From the NCBI GenBank assembly GCA_031556255.1, contig JAVBTI010000006.1:1-53975 (forward strand): 53,975 nucleotides of DNA, written 5' to 3'. The notes beneath the pieces are model-generated. The model was given only the letters and a program-made list of their open reading frames with translations, had not been told where the DNA came from and did not search any database. Every line of letters begins with the position of its first letter. Position 1 is the stretch's first letter. A program made the position numbers and the translations under genes. Positions 40,607-49,119 of the stretch are shown here, piece by piece. The stretch is from JAIRQX01 sp031556255 (GTDB taxonomy: Bacteria; Chrysiogenota; Deferribacteres; Deferribacterales; JAISNW01).

Positions 40607-42484
40607 ATGTATCTTGAAAAAAACCTGGTAAGCCTTGGGAAACGTTATCCGCATTATGTCGAGATGATCCGCAATACACAGTTGACCGGCCGGTATGCAA
40701 CACAGCCTTCGGCGCGCAGAGACGGCCTTCCCAACATGATAGACCGCAAGCTGGGCTTTGCATTTTATAACAATGTAGATCCTATGGCCCATGCGGAACA
40801 GCTTGTACGCGGGCAAAATATACGGCTTCAGAATGTGGCCGTCTTTATGGGCTTCGGCCTGGGGTATCATATCCCCGCCTACGTCAAGATATTCAACAAC
40901 AGCAATATTGAGTTGATGATAGTGTTCGAGAAAGACCCTGAAATCATAAAAACGGCACTTACTGTTGTCGATTTCGGGAACATACTTGAAGACCACCGGC
41001 TGCTGCTCTGTTTCGGACAGCAGACGGTGGCGTACTACCCGGCACTGTTCGGTAAGCTCCAGATGGGAAACTCCAAGCTGTTCATGCAGGCGATGAATTT
41101 TATAGACAGCGGTCAGGCAATCAAGGTTGACAAAGATTACTATATGGCCTGCGTAAGAACGCTCAAAGACGCTGTGACGGGGATACTGAATCTGTACGGC
41201 AACGACCCGTCGGACTCCCTGATAGGGATACAGAACACTTTTTACAATATTGAAACAATCATCGAAAATCCCGGAATCAAAGATTTGAAAGGCGCTTTCA
41301 AAGGGAAGCCGGGGGTTGTGGTGGCCACGGGGCCGTCGCTCAACAAAAATATCCAGCTTCTGAACGAAATAGAGGACAAGGCGGTGATAGCAGCCGCCGA
41401 TGCATCCCTGAGGGTTATGCAAAAGAAAGGGGTCATTAAACCCCACTTTGTGACCTCCCTTGAGAGGGTGATTGAAACTTCCAGGCTTTTCGAAGGGCAG
41501 ACGGAAGAGAGCCTGAAAGATATCTTTTTCGCAGGCTGCCCCGTTATCCGGCCGGAAACCTATACCAACTACCCCGGGGAAAAGGTCATAGTCTACAGGG
41601 ATTTCGCCACCTTCAAATGGCTGAGCATAGATAGGGGGATCCTTGAGATCGGCCCTTCCGCGGCCAATATGGCTTTTAAAATCCTGGAGTATATGGGCTG
41701 CAACCCGATTATCCTTATCGGACAGGATTTGGCGTTTGAGGGGGAAGTAACCCACGCCGACGGCGCCACCTACGGGGAAACGCAGGACGGGACATGGACC
41801 AAGCAGACACTGATGACGGAAGGAAACTATGTGCCGGAAATACGTACTACCCAGGTATGGTATGCATTCAAAAAGTTTTTTGAAAACGATACAGCCCAGT
41901 ATCAGGGCAGGCTGATCAATGCCACGGAGGGCGGGGCGAAGATTCACGGCGCGGAGCTTATGACGTTCAGGGAAGCTATAGATCAGTTTATCAAAAAGCC
42001 GCTGAACGTACTCCCCACCATACGGAAAAAACTGAATAAACCATTCCCCGCCCAACAAGAGAAAGACCGCCAGATGGTGCGCAGAAAAGTTGCCGACGCT
42101 ATTGAATACAGCAATTCTGTTACCTCCAGGCTGAAAGAAGGGGAGCAGGCCTGTCTGGGTTTTTTATCCGAAGTGTATGCCCCCTGGCAGAAAGGGAACC
42201 TCTCTTTGGAGGCTGAGGCGAAGCGTCGCTATGGCAAGATAGAAAGCTATCTTACCATATTCAGCGAGGAAAAATTTTATCTGATCTTCATGCACTACGT
42301 CCAGTCTTTTTTTATAAAAACTCTGGTGGAAGTGAACGGCATCAAGGGAAATGAAGATGCATCCATGAGCCAGATGGCGAAACTTGTGGAAAAGTTCGGC
42401 AAGTTTTATAACTACATGGCCGATCTTATAGAAACGATGAAGAAAGAGTTTCTTGAGCTTCAGAAGCATGTAAGCGAAAAATAG
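40607..42484 (+). CDS. DUF115 / motility-accessory-factor family glycosyltransferase-like protein
   Basis: A 625-residue protein. The central DUF115 domain (about residues 215-450) contains KGKPGVVVATGPSLNKNIQ, AAADASLRVM, and PHFVTSLER, followed by GQDLAFEGEVTHADGATYG. DUF115 proteins related to Maf add nonulosonic acids to flagellins in Campylobacter and Aeromonas, while others resemble 6-hydroxymethylpterin pyrophosphokinase. The C-terminal 150 residues are helical with no family I recognise. No flagellin or sugar genes are adjacent, so the target is not shown by context. It has its own promoter and precedes yebC. Confidence 0.75.
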   Translation: MYLEKNLVSLGKRYPHYVEMIRNTQLTGRYATQPSARRDGLPNMIDRKLGFAFYNNVDPMAHAEQLVRGQNIRLQNVAVFMGFGLGYHIPAYVKIFNNSNIELMIVFEKDPEIIKTALTVVDFGNILEDHRLLLCFGQQTVAYYPALFGKLQMGNSKLFMQAMNFIDSGQAIKVDKDYYMACVRTLKDAVTGILNLYGNDPSDSLIGIQNTFYNIETIIENPGIKDLKGAFKGKPGVVVATGPSLNKNIQLLNEIEDKAVIAAADASLRVMQKKGVIKPHFVTSLERVIETSRLFEGQTEESLKDIFFAGCPVIRPETYTNYPGEKVIVYRDFATFKWLSIDRGILEIGPSAANMAFKILEYMGCNPIILIGQDLAFEGEVTHADGATYGETQDGTWTKQTLMTEGNYVPEIRTTQVWYAFKKFFENDTAQYQGRLINATEGGAKIHGAELMTFREAIDQFIKKPLNVLPTIRKKLNKPFPAQQEKDRQMVRRKVADAIEYSNSVTSRLKEGEQACLGFLSEVYAPWQKGNLSLEAEAKRRYGKIESYLTIFSEEKFYLIFMHYVQSFFIKTLVEVNGIKGNEDASMSQMAKLVEKFGKFYNYMADLIETMKKEFLELQKHVSEK

Positions 42485-42516
42485 GCAGACTGCAATTTAT
42501 ATATCAGGAGTAAAAA

Positions 42517-43260
42517 ATGTCAGGGCACAGTAAATGGGCGAATATTAAACATAGAAAAGGCGCCCAGGACGCAAAAAAAGGGAAGATTTTCACAAAGATA
42601 GGCAGGGAACTCACAGTTGCCGCTAAGATAGGCGGAGGCGACCCGAATGCCAACCCTCGCCTGCGCCTGGCGCTGGATAAAGCGCGGGAAGCCAACATGC
42701 CGAAGGATAACGTGGAACGTGCCATAAAAAAGGGCACCGGTGAAGGGAACGAGCAGAACTTTGAGGACGTCACATACGAGGCCTACGGGCCGGCGGGCGT
42801 GGCACTGCTGGTAAAGGTGCTGACGGATAACCGCAACAGATCTATCACCGATGTGCGCTCCACTGTGACCAAGCGCGGCGGCTCCATGGCGGAGGCGGGA
42901 AGCGTTAGCTGGCAGTTTGAAATGAAAGGGGTGCTTGAGGTTCCTGCGGACGCCGTCGGCGAAGATACCCTCATGGAGATAGTGCTTGACGCGGGGGCTG
43001 AAGATGTGACTTCCGACGGCGACCTGCACATCATTACCACTGCTCCCACCGATTTTGAAAAGGTGAAGCAGGCGTTGGAGGCTAAAAACGTTGCCGTGAG
43101 CTATGCTGAAGTCACCATGAAGCCGAAAAATACCATGAAAGTGGAATCCGCCGACGCAAGAAAGATTATTGCCATGGTGGAAGCGCTGGAAGACTTGGAT
43201 GATGTTCAGGATGTTTATGGTAATTACGATATAGACGACGCGGATCTGGAAGAGGAATAA
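42517..43260 (+). CDS. yebC: YebC/PmpR family regulatory protein
   Basis: A 247-residue member of the YebC/TACO1 family. The N-terminus SGHSKWANIKHRKGAQDAKK and GGGDPNANPRLRLALDKAREANMPKDN are diagnostic. Some relatives act as DNA-binding regulators, others as translation factors that relieve ribosome stalling at proline tracts. AGGAG lies six bases before the ATG. The yebC-ruvC order is common, but here the hairpin array 43282-43432 lies between them. Confidence 0.95.
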   Translation: MSGHSKWANIKHRKGAQDAKKGKIFTKIGRELTVAAKIGGGDPNANPRLRLALDKAREANMPKDNVERAIKKGTGEGNEQNFEDVTYEAYGPAGVALLVKVLTDNRNRSITDVRSTVTKRGGSMAEAGSVSWQFEMKGVLEVPADAVGEDTLMEIVLDAGAEDVTSDGDLHIITTAPTDFEKVKQALEAKNVAVSYAEVTMKPKNTMKVESADARKIIAMVEALEDLDDVQDVYGNYDIDDADLEEE

Positions 43261-43281
43261 AGAAAGGTATAGGATCATTTT

Positions 43282-43432
43282 CCTTGAACCTCCCCCCGTG
43301 GAGGTTTGGAGGGGTGGTTTTTCGCCGCTCCAAATCGCGGCGTATGGCGTGGGGCACGGATGCGCCACGCGGAGAGCGGCTCAGGGATGGGCCCAACTAC
43401 CGCAGGGATGCGATGCGGCCATGGATGGCCGC
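43282..43432 (+). ncRNA. Tandem GGA-loop hairpin array (copy 2), upstream of ruvC
   Basis: It begins with the same hairpin as copy 1 (CCTTGAACCTCC...GGAGGTTTG, 43282-43307), then CGCCGC/GCGGCG (43323-43342). Four hairpins with six-base loops follow: a GCGTGG/CCACGC stem with loop ACGGAT (43347-43370), GGCTC-AGGGAT-GGGCC (43378-43393), CGC-AGGGAT-GCG (43401-43412) and GCGGCC-ATGGAT-GGCCGC (43415-43432). All four loops are A-N-GGA-T. The stems differ from those at 5975-6059, so pairing, not sequence, is conserved. The ruvC ribosome-binding site starts 11 bases after the last stem, the same spacing as at purS. Confidence 0.65.
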
Positions 43433-43452
43433 TGAATAGAACGGGAGAAATC

Positions 43453-43938
43453 TTGATTTATTTCATGGGCATCGACCCCGGCCTGAACAACACCGGCGTG
43501 GGGATAGTCGGCTGGGAAAAGGGGAAACTTTTTTACGGGGGGCACGTCCTCATCAAACCACCGATCAAGATGCCCCTGCCGGACAGGCTGAAGGTTATTG
43601 TTCAGGGTGTCGGTGAAGCGGTGGAAAAGTACGGCCCGCATTCGGCGGCGGTGGAAAATGTCTTTTACTCCGTCAATGCGAAAAGCGCCCTTTTGCTGGG
43701 GCAAACACGCGGCGCAATACTTGCGGCACTGCTTTTTTCAAAGGTCTCCATCTGCGAGTTCACCGCGCTGCAAATAAAGCAGGCGGTGGTGGGCTATGGC
43801 AAGGCGGAAAAAGAGCAGGTAAAGAAGATGGTGGCGCTCCATCTGGGCCGCACTTTTGACAAACTGCCGCTGGACATCACTGACGCCCTGGCGTGCGCGA
43901 TATGTCTGGCCTGGTATCAGACCAGTAAAATAAAGTAG
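43453..43938 (+). CDS. ruvC: Holliday junction endonuclease RuvC
   Basis: RuvC cuts Holliday junctions in recombination repair. The 161 residues carry the acidic active-site residues in MGIDPGLNNTGVG, VENVFYSVNAKSALLLGQTRG and DITDALACAICLAW. I choose the TTG start at 43453 because GGGAG lies five bases upstream; the ATG at 43465 would be 17 bases from it and gives a protein four residues shorter. The frame extends further upstream only through the hairpin array. Its stop codon is the first base of the palindrome at 43938. Confidence 0.93.
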   Translation: MIYFMGIDPGLNNTGVGIVGWEKGKLFYGGHVLIKPPIKMPLPDRLKVIVQGVGEAVEKYGPHSAAVENVFYSVNAKSALLLGQTRGAILAALLFSKVSICEFTALQIKQAVVGYGKAEKEQVKKMVALHLGRTFDKLPLDITDALACAICLAWYQTSKIK

Positions 43939-44056
43939 GCTTGTGATGCGGGCGCACTGCTGTGCTATTTTTTCAGGTACAATCCTCATGTACGTTCGGG
44001 TACACTGCGGTTGTTCCCTCAAGAATATCTTCGCATTGCATCCAGCCTGACAAGCC
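43938..44056. repeat. 119-base imperfect palindrome, copy 2 of the family
   Basis: The outer arms GGCTTGT (43938-43944) and ACAAGCC (44050-44056) pair exactly and differ from copy 1 by a compensating base pair. The core TGTAC/GTACA closes around GTTCGG. The inner arms match copy 1 (GTGATGCGGGCGCAC, TCTTCGCATTGCATCC). Confidence 0.8.
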
Positions 44057-44093
44057 TTCCGTATGAATGACTTCAATATATTGGGAGCATGTT

Positions 44094-44672
44094 GTGATTT
44101 ATAAATTATCCGGCAATCTTATCAGCAAAGAGGGCGGTAAAGTGGCGATAGACCTCGGCGGCATCGCCTTTGAGGTTTCCCTCTCCATGAACTCCTACGC
44201 GGAACTGCCGGGGCTGGGCGAATACGCCGAACTGTACACCCACTTTGTGATGAAGGAAGACGGCGTTTCGCTCTACGGCTTCACTACCGCCGATGAAAAG
44301 GCGCTCTTTCTGAAACTCAACACTGTCAGTAAGATCGGTCCGAAAATGGCGCTCGCCATCCTTGGAAACGTCGGCCGGGACGAACTCATCACCGCCATCA
44401 CCTCTCAGGACGCACTCAGGCTCAGCCGGGTACCGGGGATAGGCCACAAGACCGCCGAACGGATTATCGTCGAATTAAAAGACAAGCTCAAAGAGTTCAC
44501 CGTGACCGGCAAGGTCCATGCCGCGCCGCGCTCCGTCCGGGAGGACGTGATCAGTGCCCTCTGCAACCTTGGCTACAAGCTGCCTGACTGTGAAAAGGCG
44601 GTGGATCAGGCGGGCGGCGAGGGCGATTTCCAGGCGCTGCTGCGCAAATCGCTGTCCAAACTTGCGGGCTGA
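44094..44672 (+). CDS. ruvA: Holliday junction helicase subunit RuvA
   Basis: RuvA binds four-way junctions and loads RuvB. The 192-residue protein shows the N-terminal OB-fold (YKLSGNLISKEGGKVAIDLGGIAFEV), the helix-hairpin-helix pair (VSKIGPKMALAILG and VPGIGHKTAERIIVELKDK) and a small C-terminal domain. The start is GTG at 44094, with GGGAG six bases upstream, matching the family N-terminus. It is four bases from ruvB. Confidence 0.95.
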   Translation: MIYKLSGNLISKEGGKVAIDLGGIAFEVSLSMNSYAELPGLGEYAELYTHFVMKEDGVSLYGFTTADEKALFLKLNTVSKIGPKMALAILGNVGRDELITAITSQDALRLSRVPGIGHKTAERIIVELKDKLKEFTVTGKVHAAPRSVREDVISALCNLGYKLPDCEKAVDQAGGEGDFQALLRKSLSKLAG

Positions 44673-44675
44673 TGT

Positions 44676-45704
44676 ATGAACGATATTTTTGACAGAAACG
44701 AAAGCAGCGACGACAGGCAGTTCGCCGCCCTGCGCCCCACAACCTTCAGCGACTACACGGGTCAGCGTAAGCTTATAGAGAACCTGTCCATTTATGTTCA
44801 GGCGGCCAAAAAACGGGGCGACAGCCTTGATCACTGCCTTTTCTACGGCCCCCCCGGCCTGGGTAAAACTACCCTCGCCGGTATCATCGCCCACGAGCTG
44901 GGGGTCAATATGCGCGTCACCAGCGGCCCCACTGTGGAGCATGCCGGGGCGCTGTCCGCCATTCTTACGAACCTCGAAGACCGCGACGTCCTTTTTATAG
45001 ACGAAATACACCGCCTGAACCCAGCCGTGGAAGAAAAGTTGTATCCCGCGATGGAGGACTACAAACTCGATCTCATCATCGGACAGGGGCCCGCCGCGCG
45101 GACTGTACAGATAGACCTGCCCAGATTCACCCTCGTGGGGGCGACCACCCGCAAAGGCTCATTGGGAAACCCCTTCCTCGACCGCTTCGGGATAGTGTGG
45201 CGGCTGGACTATTACGACGAAAAAGACCTCAGCTCCATAATCAAGCGCGCCGCGAAGCTCCAGAATATAAAGATAGAAACGAACGCAGCGGCTGAAATAG
45301 CCCGCTCCAGCAGGGGCACGCCCCGCATAGCCCACAGGATACTGCGCCGCATGCGGGATTTCGCGGACGTGTTCAACGACGGCGTTATCAGTATGCCGAT
45401 AGTGAAAGACGGCCTCCTGCGCCTCGAGATAGACGGCGAGGGACTGGACTCGTCGGACAGGGGCTACCTGAAAGCGATAATAGAAAAGTATGAAGGTGGC
45501 CCCGTGGGTTTGGACACCCTCTGCGCCACACTTTCCGAAGAGCCGGACACCATAGAGAGCGTCATAGAGCCTTATCTCATCATGCGCGGCTTCATAAAGA
45601 AAACCCCCCGGGGCAGGGTCGCCACCCATATGGCCTATAAGGTGCTCGGCATGCCCGCCTCCGCCCGGAACGCCACGATAGAAGAGTTCCTGGAAGAAGA
45701 GTAG
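44676..45704 (+). CDS. ruvB: Holliday junction helicase subunit RuvB
   Basis: The AAA+ motor that drives branch migration. The 342 residues include LRPTTFSDYTGQ, Walker A GPPGLGKTTLA, Walker B FIDEIHRLN, sensor GATTRKGSL and the arginine-rich HRILRRMRDFA, with a winged-helix C-terminus. It completes the ruvC-ruvA-ruvB order. Confidence 0.97.
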   Translation: MNDIFDRNESSDDRQFAALRPTTFSDYTGQRKLIENLSIYVQAAKKRGDSLDHCLFYGPPGLGKTTLAGIIAHELGVNMRVTSGPTVEHAGALSAILTNLEDRDVLFIDEIHRLNPAVEEKLYPAMEDYKLDLIIGQGPAARTVQIDLPRFTLVGATTRKGSLGNPFLDRFGIVWRLDYYDEKDLSSIIKRAAKLQNIKIETNAAAEIARSSRGTPRIAHRILRRMRDFADVFNDGVISMPIVKDGLLRLEIDGEGLDSSDRGYLKAIIEKYEGGPVGLDTLCATLSEEPDTIESVIEPYLIMRGFIKKTPRGRVATHMAYKVLGMPASARNATIEEFLEEE

Positions 45705-45707
45705 CCA

Positions 45708-46445
45708 ATGAAACGCCGCCGCGCCGGGCTGTTGGCTTTAATCTTTACAACCCAGCTTTTTTGCGGTGCGTGCAGTATCGCCTACAGAATTGATAACGAA
45801 AGATATAATGCCGCTCAGACCGGCATGAGCAAAGAATATATTCATACAAATATAGCGGAACCTGAAGAATTTCTTGATAGCAATACTGAAATGCTCAGCT
45901 ATTGCAGGCCCAAGCATATGTACGCGTTTGACGTGGTACAGACAATATTTCTTAATACATTTTTTGGGTTTTATGAATTGGTGCAACTACCGTTCATACT
46001 GAGCAATACATATCCCTGCGATAATGTATCGGAAGTTGTCGTATACAAAGATAATGTTACTGTAGGGGTTTTGAAAGGGGGCGACGGGCGCGACCACTAT
46101 GAAAAGATTATAATGGCCGTTTACATGGATATGGTGTCGGAAACAGCGTTCATAACCCTGGCGGATGATATACTGATATACGCGGATAGTGTTGAATGCG
46201 GCGCCAGTGGTAACTGGAACGCCAAAGCATTTATGCGTATTAACAATACTAAAAAGTATACTCACAAAATCGTACAGCTTTACTTTGACAGCGACAGCGG
46301 TTATATACATTCAGATAATGAATATGTCACTAGATACGGCAGCCTGAGCAGCAAAATTGATAAAATCGCGGTTGAAACGGACAATGATACGACGAAATTG
46401 CTTACAGATGCTTTTGCGCGCCTTTGCGATCACAGCGGCGATTAG
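45708..46445 (+). CDS. Envelope protein of unknown function, tandem paralogue 1
   Basis: A 245-residue exported protein. The signal peptide ends in LFCGAC, a lipoprotein-like but imperfect site (cysteine at -3). A segment AAQTGMSKEYIHTNIAEPEE recalls the BamE/SmpA/OmlA pattern G-M-(S/T)-x3-(V/I)-x4-G-x-P. Another segment, SVECGASGNWNAKAFM, recurs in the next gene as SVACGDNGNMDARI. The internal stretch VVQTIFLNTFFGFYELVQLPF is hydrophobic. I do not recognise a named family. It follows ruvB by three bases but has no evident link to recombination. Its end overlaps the next gene. Confidence 0.75.
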   Translation: MKRRRAGLLALIFTTQLFCGACSIAYRIDNERYNAAQTGMSKEYIHTNIAEPEEFLDSNTEMLSYCRPKHMYAFDVVQTIFLNTFFGFYELVQLPFILSNTYPCDNVSEVVVYKDNVTVGVLKGGDGRDHYEKIIMAVYMDMVSETAFITLADDILIYADSVECGASGNWNAKAFMRINNTKKYTHKIVQLYFDSDSGYIHSDNEYVTRYGSLSSKIDKIAVETDNDTTKLLTDAFARLCDHSGD

Positions 46446-47100
46446 TTCTACTGCCTTAACCTGTGCCTGTGGCGGGCGTGGTCACATTATTCCTGAGATA
46501 GGCATGACGCGGCAGGATGTTGAATACTCGTACGGCCCCAGGCGTTCGTTTAAAGTCACCGATAACGTTTCCTACTACAGTTACGGTGTTACTTCCTACG
46601 CAGTTCATTGGTATATCAGGGCTGTTGTATATGAAAACGACAAAGTTATGAAATATTTTGATTTTAAGAAGAGCGAATATATTGCAAGCTACGTACAGAA
46701 TAAAAAAAGTTTTATTGATCTCCGTGACAACGTGACCAGCGAGGGAGCAAGGTTTGTTTCCGAAAACACGTTCGTATATGAAGGCAGTGTGGCCTGCGGT
46801 GACAACGGGAATATGGATGCCAGAATAGGCATTATATTTTACCCGGAGATCAGCCGTGTTTATGATGCTCATTATTCAGCCTATAGCGGGGTAACGTTCA
46901 CATCCGGGGTCAATGAAATCAATTTAAGCAATGGACGCAACGAAATTGTTGCGCCGAATATAAAAGAACGTGTATCACAGCAGCTTTACGATACATTAGA
47001 TCTTGTATGTCACGGAGAGCCCGTGTATATTGATCCTCCAGAGCCGCCTGCTCTGCCGGAAGAGGTTCTGTCGGATTCGTACCGCATCGTGAGGCCCTGA
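46384..47100 (+). CDS. Envelope protein of unknown function, tandem paralogue 2
   Basis: A roughly 238-residue exported protein with a hydrophobic signal (LLRAFAITAAISSTALTCAC) and a lipobox-like end. It contains the BamE-like IPEIGMTRQDVEYSYGPRR near residue 40 and SVACGDNGNMDARI, shared with the preceding gene, so the two are probably duplicates that diverged. The start is uncertain: ATG 46384 includes an arginine pair before the hydrophobic part, and ATG 46408 also gives a signal sequence; neither has a clear ribosome-binding site. It overlaps its neighbour by about 60 bases and uvrC by one (TGATG). Confidence 0.7.
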   Translation: MIRRNCLQMLLRAFAITAAISSTALTCACGGRGHIIPEIGMTRQDVEYSYGPRRSFKVTDNVSYYSYGVTSYAVHWYIRAVVYENDKVMKYFDFKKSEYIASYVQNKKSFIDLRDNVTSEGARFVSENTFVYEGSVACGDNGNMDARIGIIFYPEISRVYDAHYSAYSGVTFTSGVNEINLSNGRNEIVAPNIKERVSQQLYDTLDLVCHGEPVYIDPPEPPALPEEVLSDSYRIVRP

Positions 47101-48896
47101 TGTTCGAAATAAACCTCTCCGATATTCCCGCATCCCCCGGCGTATATCTTTTTCTGGGCAGAAATGAGCGCATACTCTACGTCGGCAAGGCAAAGTCGCT
47201 GCGGCAGCGCCTCTCGTCGTACTTCAATGCCCAGAAGAAGAGTGTCAAAACGGAAAAGATGCTCGCCGTGGCACTGGGGCTACGCACCATCGTCACCACG
47301 AACGAGGTGGAGGCCTTCCTCCTGGAGTCCAACCTCATCAAAACCGAGCAGCCCAAGTATAACATCCTCCTCAAGGACTCTAAAGGCTACCCTTATGTGA
47401 AGCTCACGAACGAAGAATACCCCCGCCTCATATTCACCCGTCAGACGGACGACCCGAACTCCGCCTATTTCGGCCCTTTCGTCAGCGCGGGGGAGCTGAG
47501 GATCATCATGGAGTTCCTCAAAGACGCCTTTCCGCTGCGCACCTGCTCCAGCCAGGAATTCCGCAAAGGGAAGATCTGCCTGAAATATCAGATACACAAG
47601 TGCACCGGCCCCTGTGAAAAGCTTATAAGCAAAGATGAGTATGACAAACTCACCGACGAGGTCAAAAAATTCTTCCGTGGTGAGACGGACGAGGTGCGGA
47701 GAGTGCTGAAAGAACGTATGGAAAAGTACGCCGATAACATGCAGTACGAATACGCCGCCTTTTGCCGGGACAGGCTTGCCGCCATAGATGTGCTTTTCGC
47801 ACGGCAACAGGCTATAAAACCCGGGGATGCGCGCAACCTGGACCTCTTCTGCCGGCACGAAATGCGGGGCACGGCGGGGGTAACACAGCTTTTTGTGCGC
47901 GGCGGGCGGCTTATCGGCGTGAAGACACATTTTTTCTCCCCCGATGAAGACGACTTGCTGGAGCGGTTTATCATGCAATTCTACTCCAACGTGCGCCAGT
48001 TCCCGCAGCTTATAGTGGCTGAAGGCGGCGAAGTGTCTGATACAATGGGGGAGGCGATTTCAGCCATGGCCGGAAAGAAGGTGGCCGTACGCAAGCGGGG
48101 CTACGCCGATCTGATCGCCCTCGCGATGAACAACGCGGAGCACGCGGTGGATGAATACCTGCTGAAAGCAACCGCCAATAAGGATCTTTTCCCTCGGCTG
48201 GCGAAAATCGCCGGGAAGGACGGTATCAGCCGTATGGAGTGCATGGATATCTCCCATCTGGGCGGCGACAACACCGTCGGAGTGTCCGTGGTCAGCGAGG
48301 ATGGAGCGTTCGTAAAAAAAGAGTACCGTAAATACAGGATAAAGTCGGCGGAGAACAACGACGTGCAGGCTATAAAGGAGCTTATGTCGCGCAAGATGGC
48401 CAATGTGGCCGACGGCAGCGAACAGGCGGCCGACCTCTATCTGATAGACGGCGGCATCTCACAGCTCAACGCTGCGGTGGCGGTGCTGAAAGCTGCGGGG
48501 GCAGATTCCGCCTGCCTGTCCATCAGCAAAAGCCGCTCCCTGCGCCCGGTGAAACACGAAACGTCGGAAAGCATTGAGGAGATACACGAGCACGGCCGGA
48601 AAAACCCTCTCAAGTTCAGGAAAAACGACCCGGTGCTGCTCTTCCTGCAAAAGATGCGGGACGAGGCGCACCGTTTCGCCATAACCTATTCCCGCAGCCT
48701 GTCGCTGAAGAAAAGGCATATTTCACCCCTTCTTGCAGTGCAGGGGATAGGGGAAAAACGCGCCCGGGCAATTTTACGGGCAATGCCTGACCTCTACAGC
48801 CGGGGAAACCTCACGCCGGAGATGGTGCGTTCCGAGGCAAAAATACCCGCCGAGCTGGCGGAGAAGGTTACCGCATTTGTGAAAAGTATGAAGTAA
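47100..48896 (+). CDS. uvrC: Excinuclease ABC subunit C
   Basis: UvrC makes both incisions in nucleotide excision repair. The 598 residues show the GIY-YIG nuclease (GVYLFLGRNERILYVGKAKSLRQRL), an UVR motif region near residue 205, the RNase H-like 5' nuclease (ECMDISHLGGDNTVGVSVV, DLYLIDGGISQLNAA) and a C-terminal helix-hairpin-helix (VQGIGEKRARAIL). It is complete. Its start overlaps the stop of the preceding envelope gene. Confidence 0.96.
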   Translation: MFEINLSDIPASPGVYLFLGRNERILYVGKAKSLRQRLSSYFNAQKKSVKTEKMLAVALGLRTIVTTNEVEAFLLESNLIKTEQPKYNILLKDSKGYPYVKLTNEEYPRLIFTRQTDDPNSAYFGPFVSAGELRIIMEFLKDAFPLRTCSSQEFRKGKICLKYQIHKCTGPCEKLISKDEYDKLTDEVKKFFRGETDEVRRVLKERMEKYADNMQYEYAAFCRDRLAAIDVLFARQQAIKPGDARNLDLFCRHEMRGTAGVTQLFVRGGRLIGVKTHFFSPDEDDLLERFIMQFYSNVRQFPQLIVAEGGEVSDTMGEAISAMAGKKVAVRKRGYADLIALAMNNAEHAVDEYLLKATANKDLFPRLAKIAGKDGISRMECMDISHLGGDNTVGVSVVSEDGAFVKKEYRKYRIKSAENNDVQAIKELMSRKMANVADGSEQAADLYLIDGGISQLNAAVAVLKAAGADSACLSISKSRSLRPVKHETSESIEEIHEHGRKNPLKFRKNDPVLLFLQKMRDEAHRFAITYSRSLSLKKRHISPLLAVQGIGEKRARAILRAMPDLYSRGNLTPEMVRSEAKIPAELAEKVTAFVKSMK

Positions 48897-48905
48897 GGTC
48901 TGTTT

Positions 48906-49049
48906 TTATTCCTGGAAAGAGTTTTTTATCGAATCTTTCTGCTGGTCCAGTTTTTCGTTGAGCTGGTCTACCGCCCCTTCCGGTGAAGATGTGGGCGCGC
49001 AGGCCGTCACTGCCGCCAAAAGCAATAAAACACAAAATATCTTTTTCAT
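48906..49049 (-). CDS. Tiny lipoprotein, 47 aa
   Basis: A 47-residue precursor with a signal peptide (KKIFCVLLLLAAVTAC) ending in the lipobox VTAC. The mature lipopeptide of about 31 residues has a helical, heptad-like tail (AVDQLNEKLDQQKDSIKNSF) reminiscent of small envelope lipoproteins such as Lpp or entericidin, though not clearly either. AGAGG precedes the ATG at six bases. The longer open frame upstream is not supported by a start. It lies 70 bases downstream of the AmmeMemoRadiSam genes on the same strand and converges on uvrC. Confidence 0.7.
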   Translation of the reverse strand: MKKIFCVLLLLAAVTACAPTSSPEGAVDQLNEKLDQQKDSIKNSFQE

Positions 49050-49119
49050 ACATAACCTCTGCATATAAGGCGTTTTCCGTAAATTTATGCTCGAATCCCG
49101 CGATATCAAGTGCCGGGGT

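Noticed and set aside
40595..42058. 487-codon minus-strand open frame opposite the DUF115 gene
   Set aside because: It covers the promoter-proximal part of a well-supported plus-strand gene and has no start signal or family motif.
43306..43452. N-terminal extension of ruvC
   Set aside because: It translates the hairpin array, has no homology to RuvC, and the ribosome-binding site sits at 43443.
40398..44056. The two palindromic repeats as ends of a transposon carrying the genes between them
   Set aside because: The enclosed genes (DUF115, yebC, ruvC) include housekeeping genes, there is no transposase, and further copies lie elsewhere in the window.
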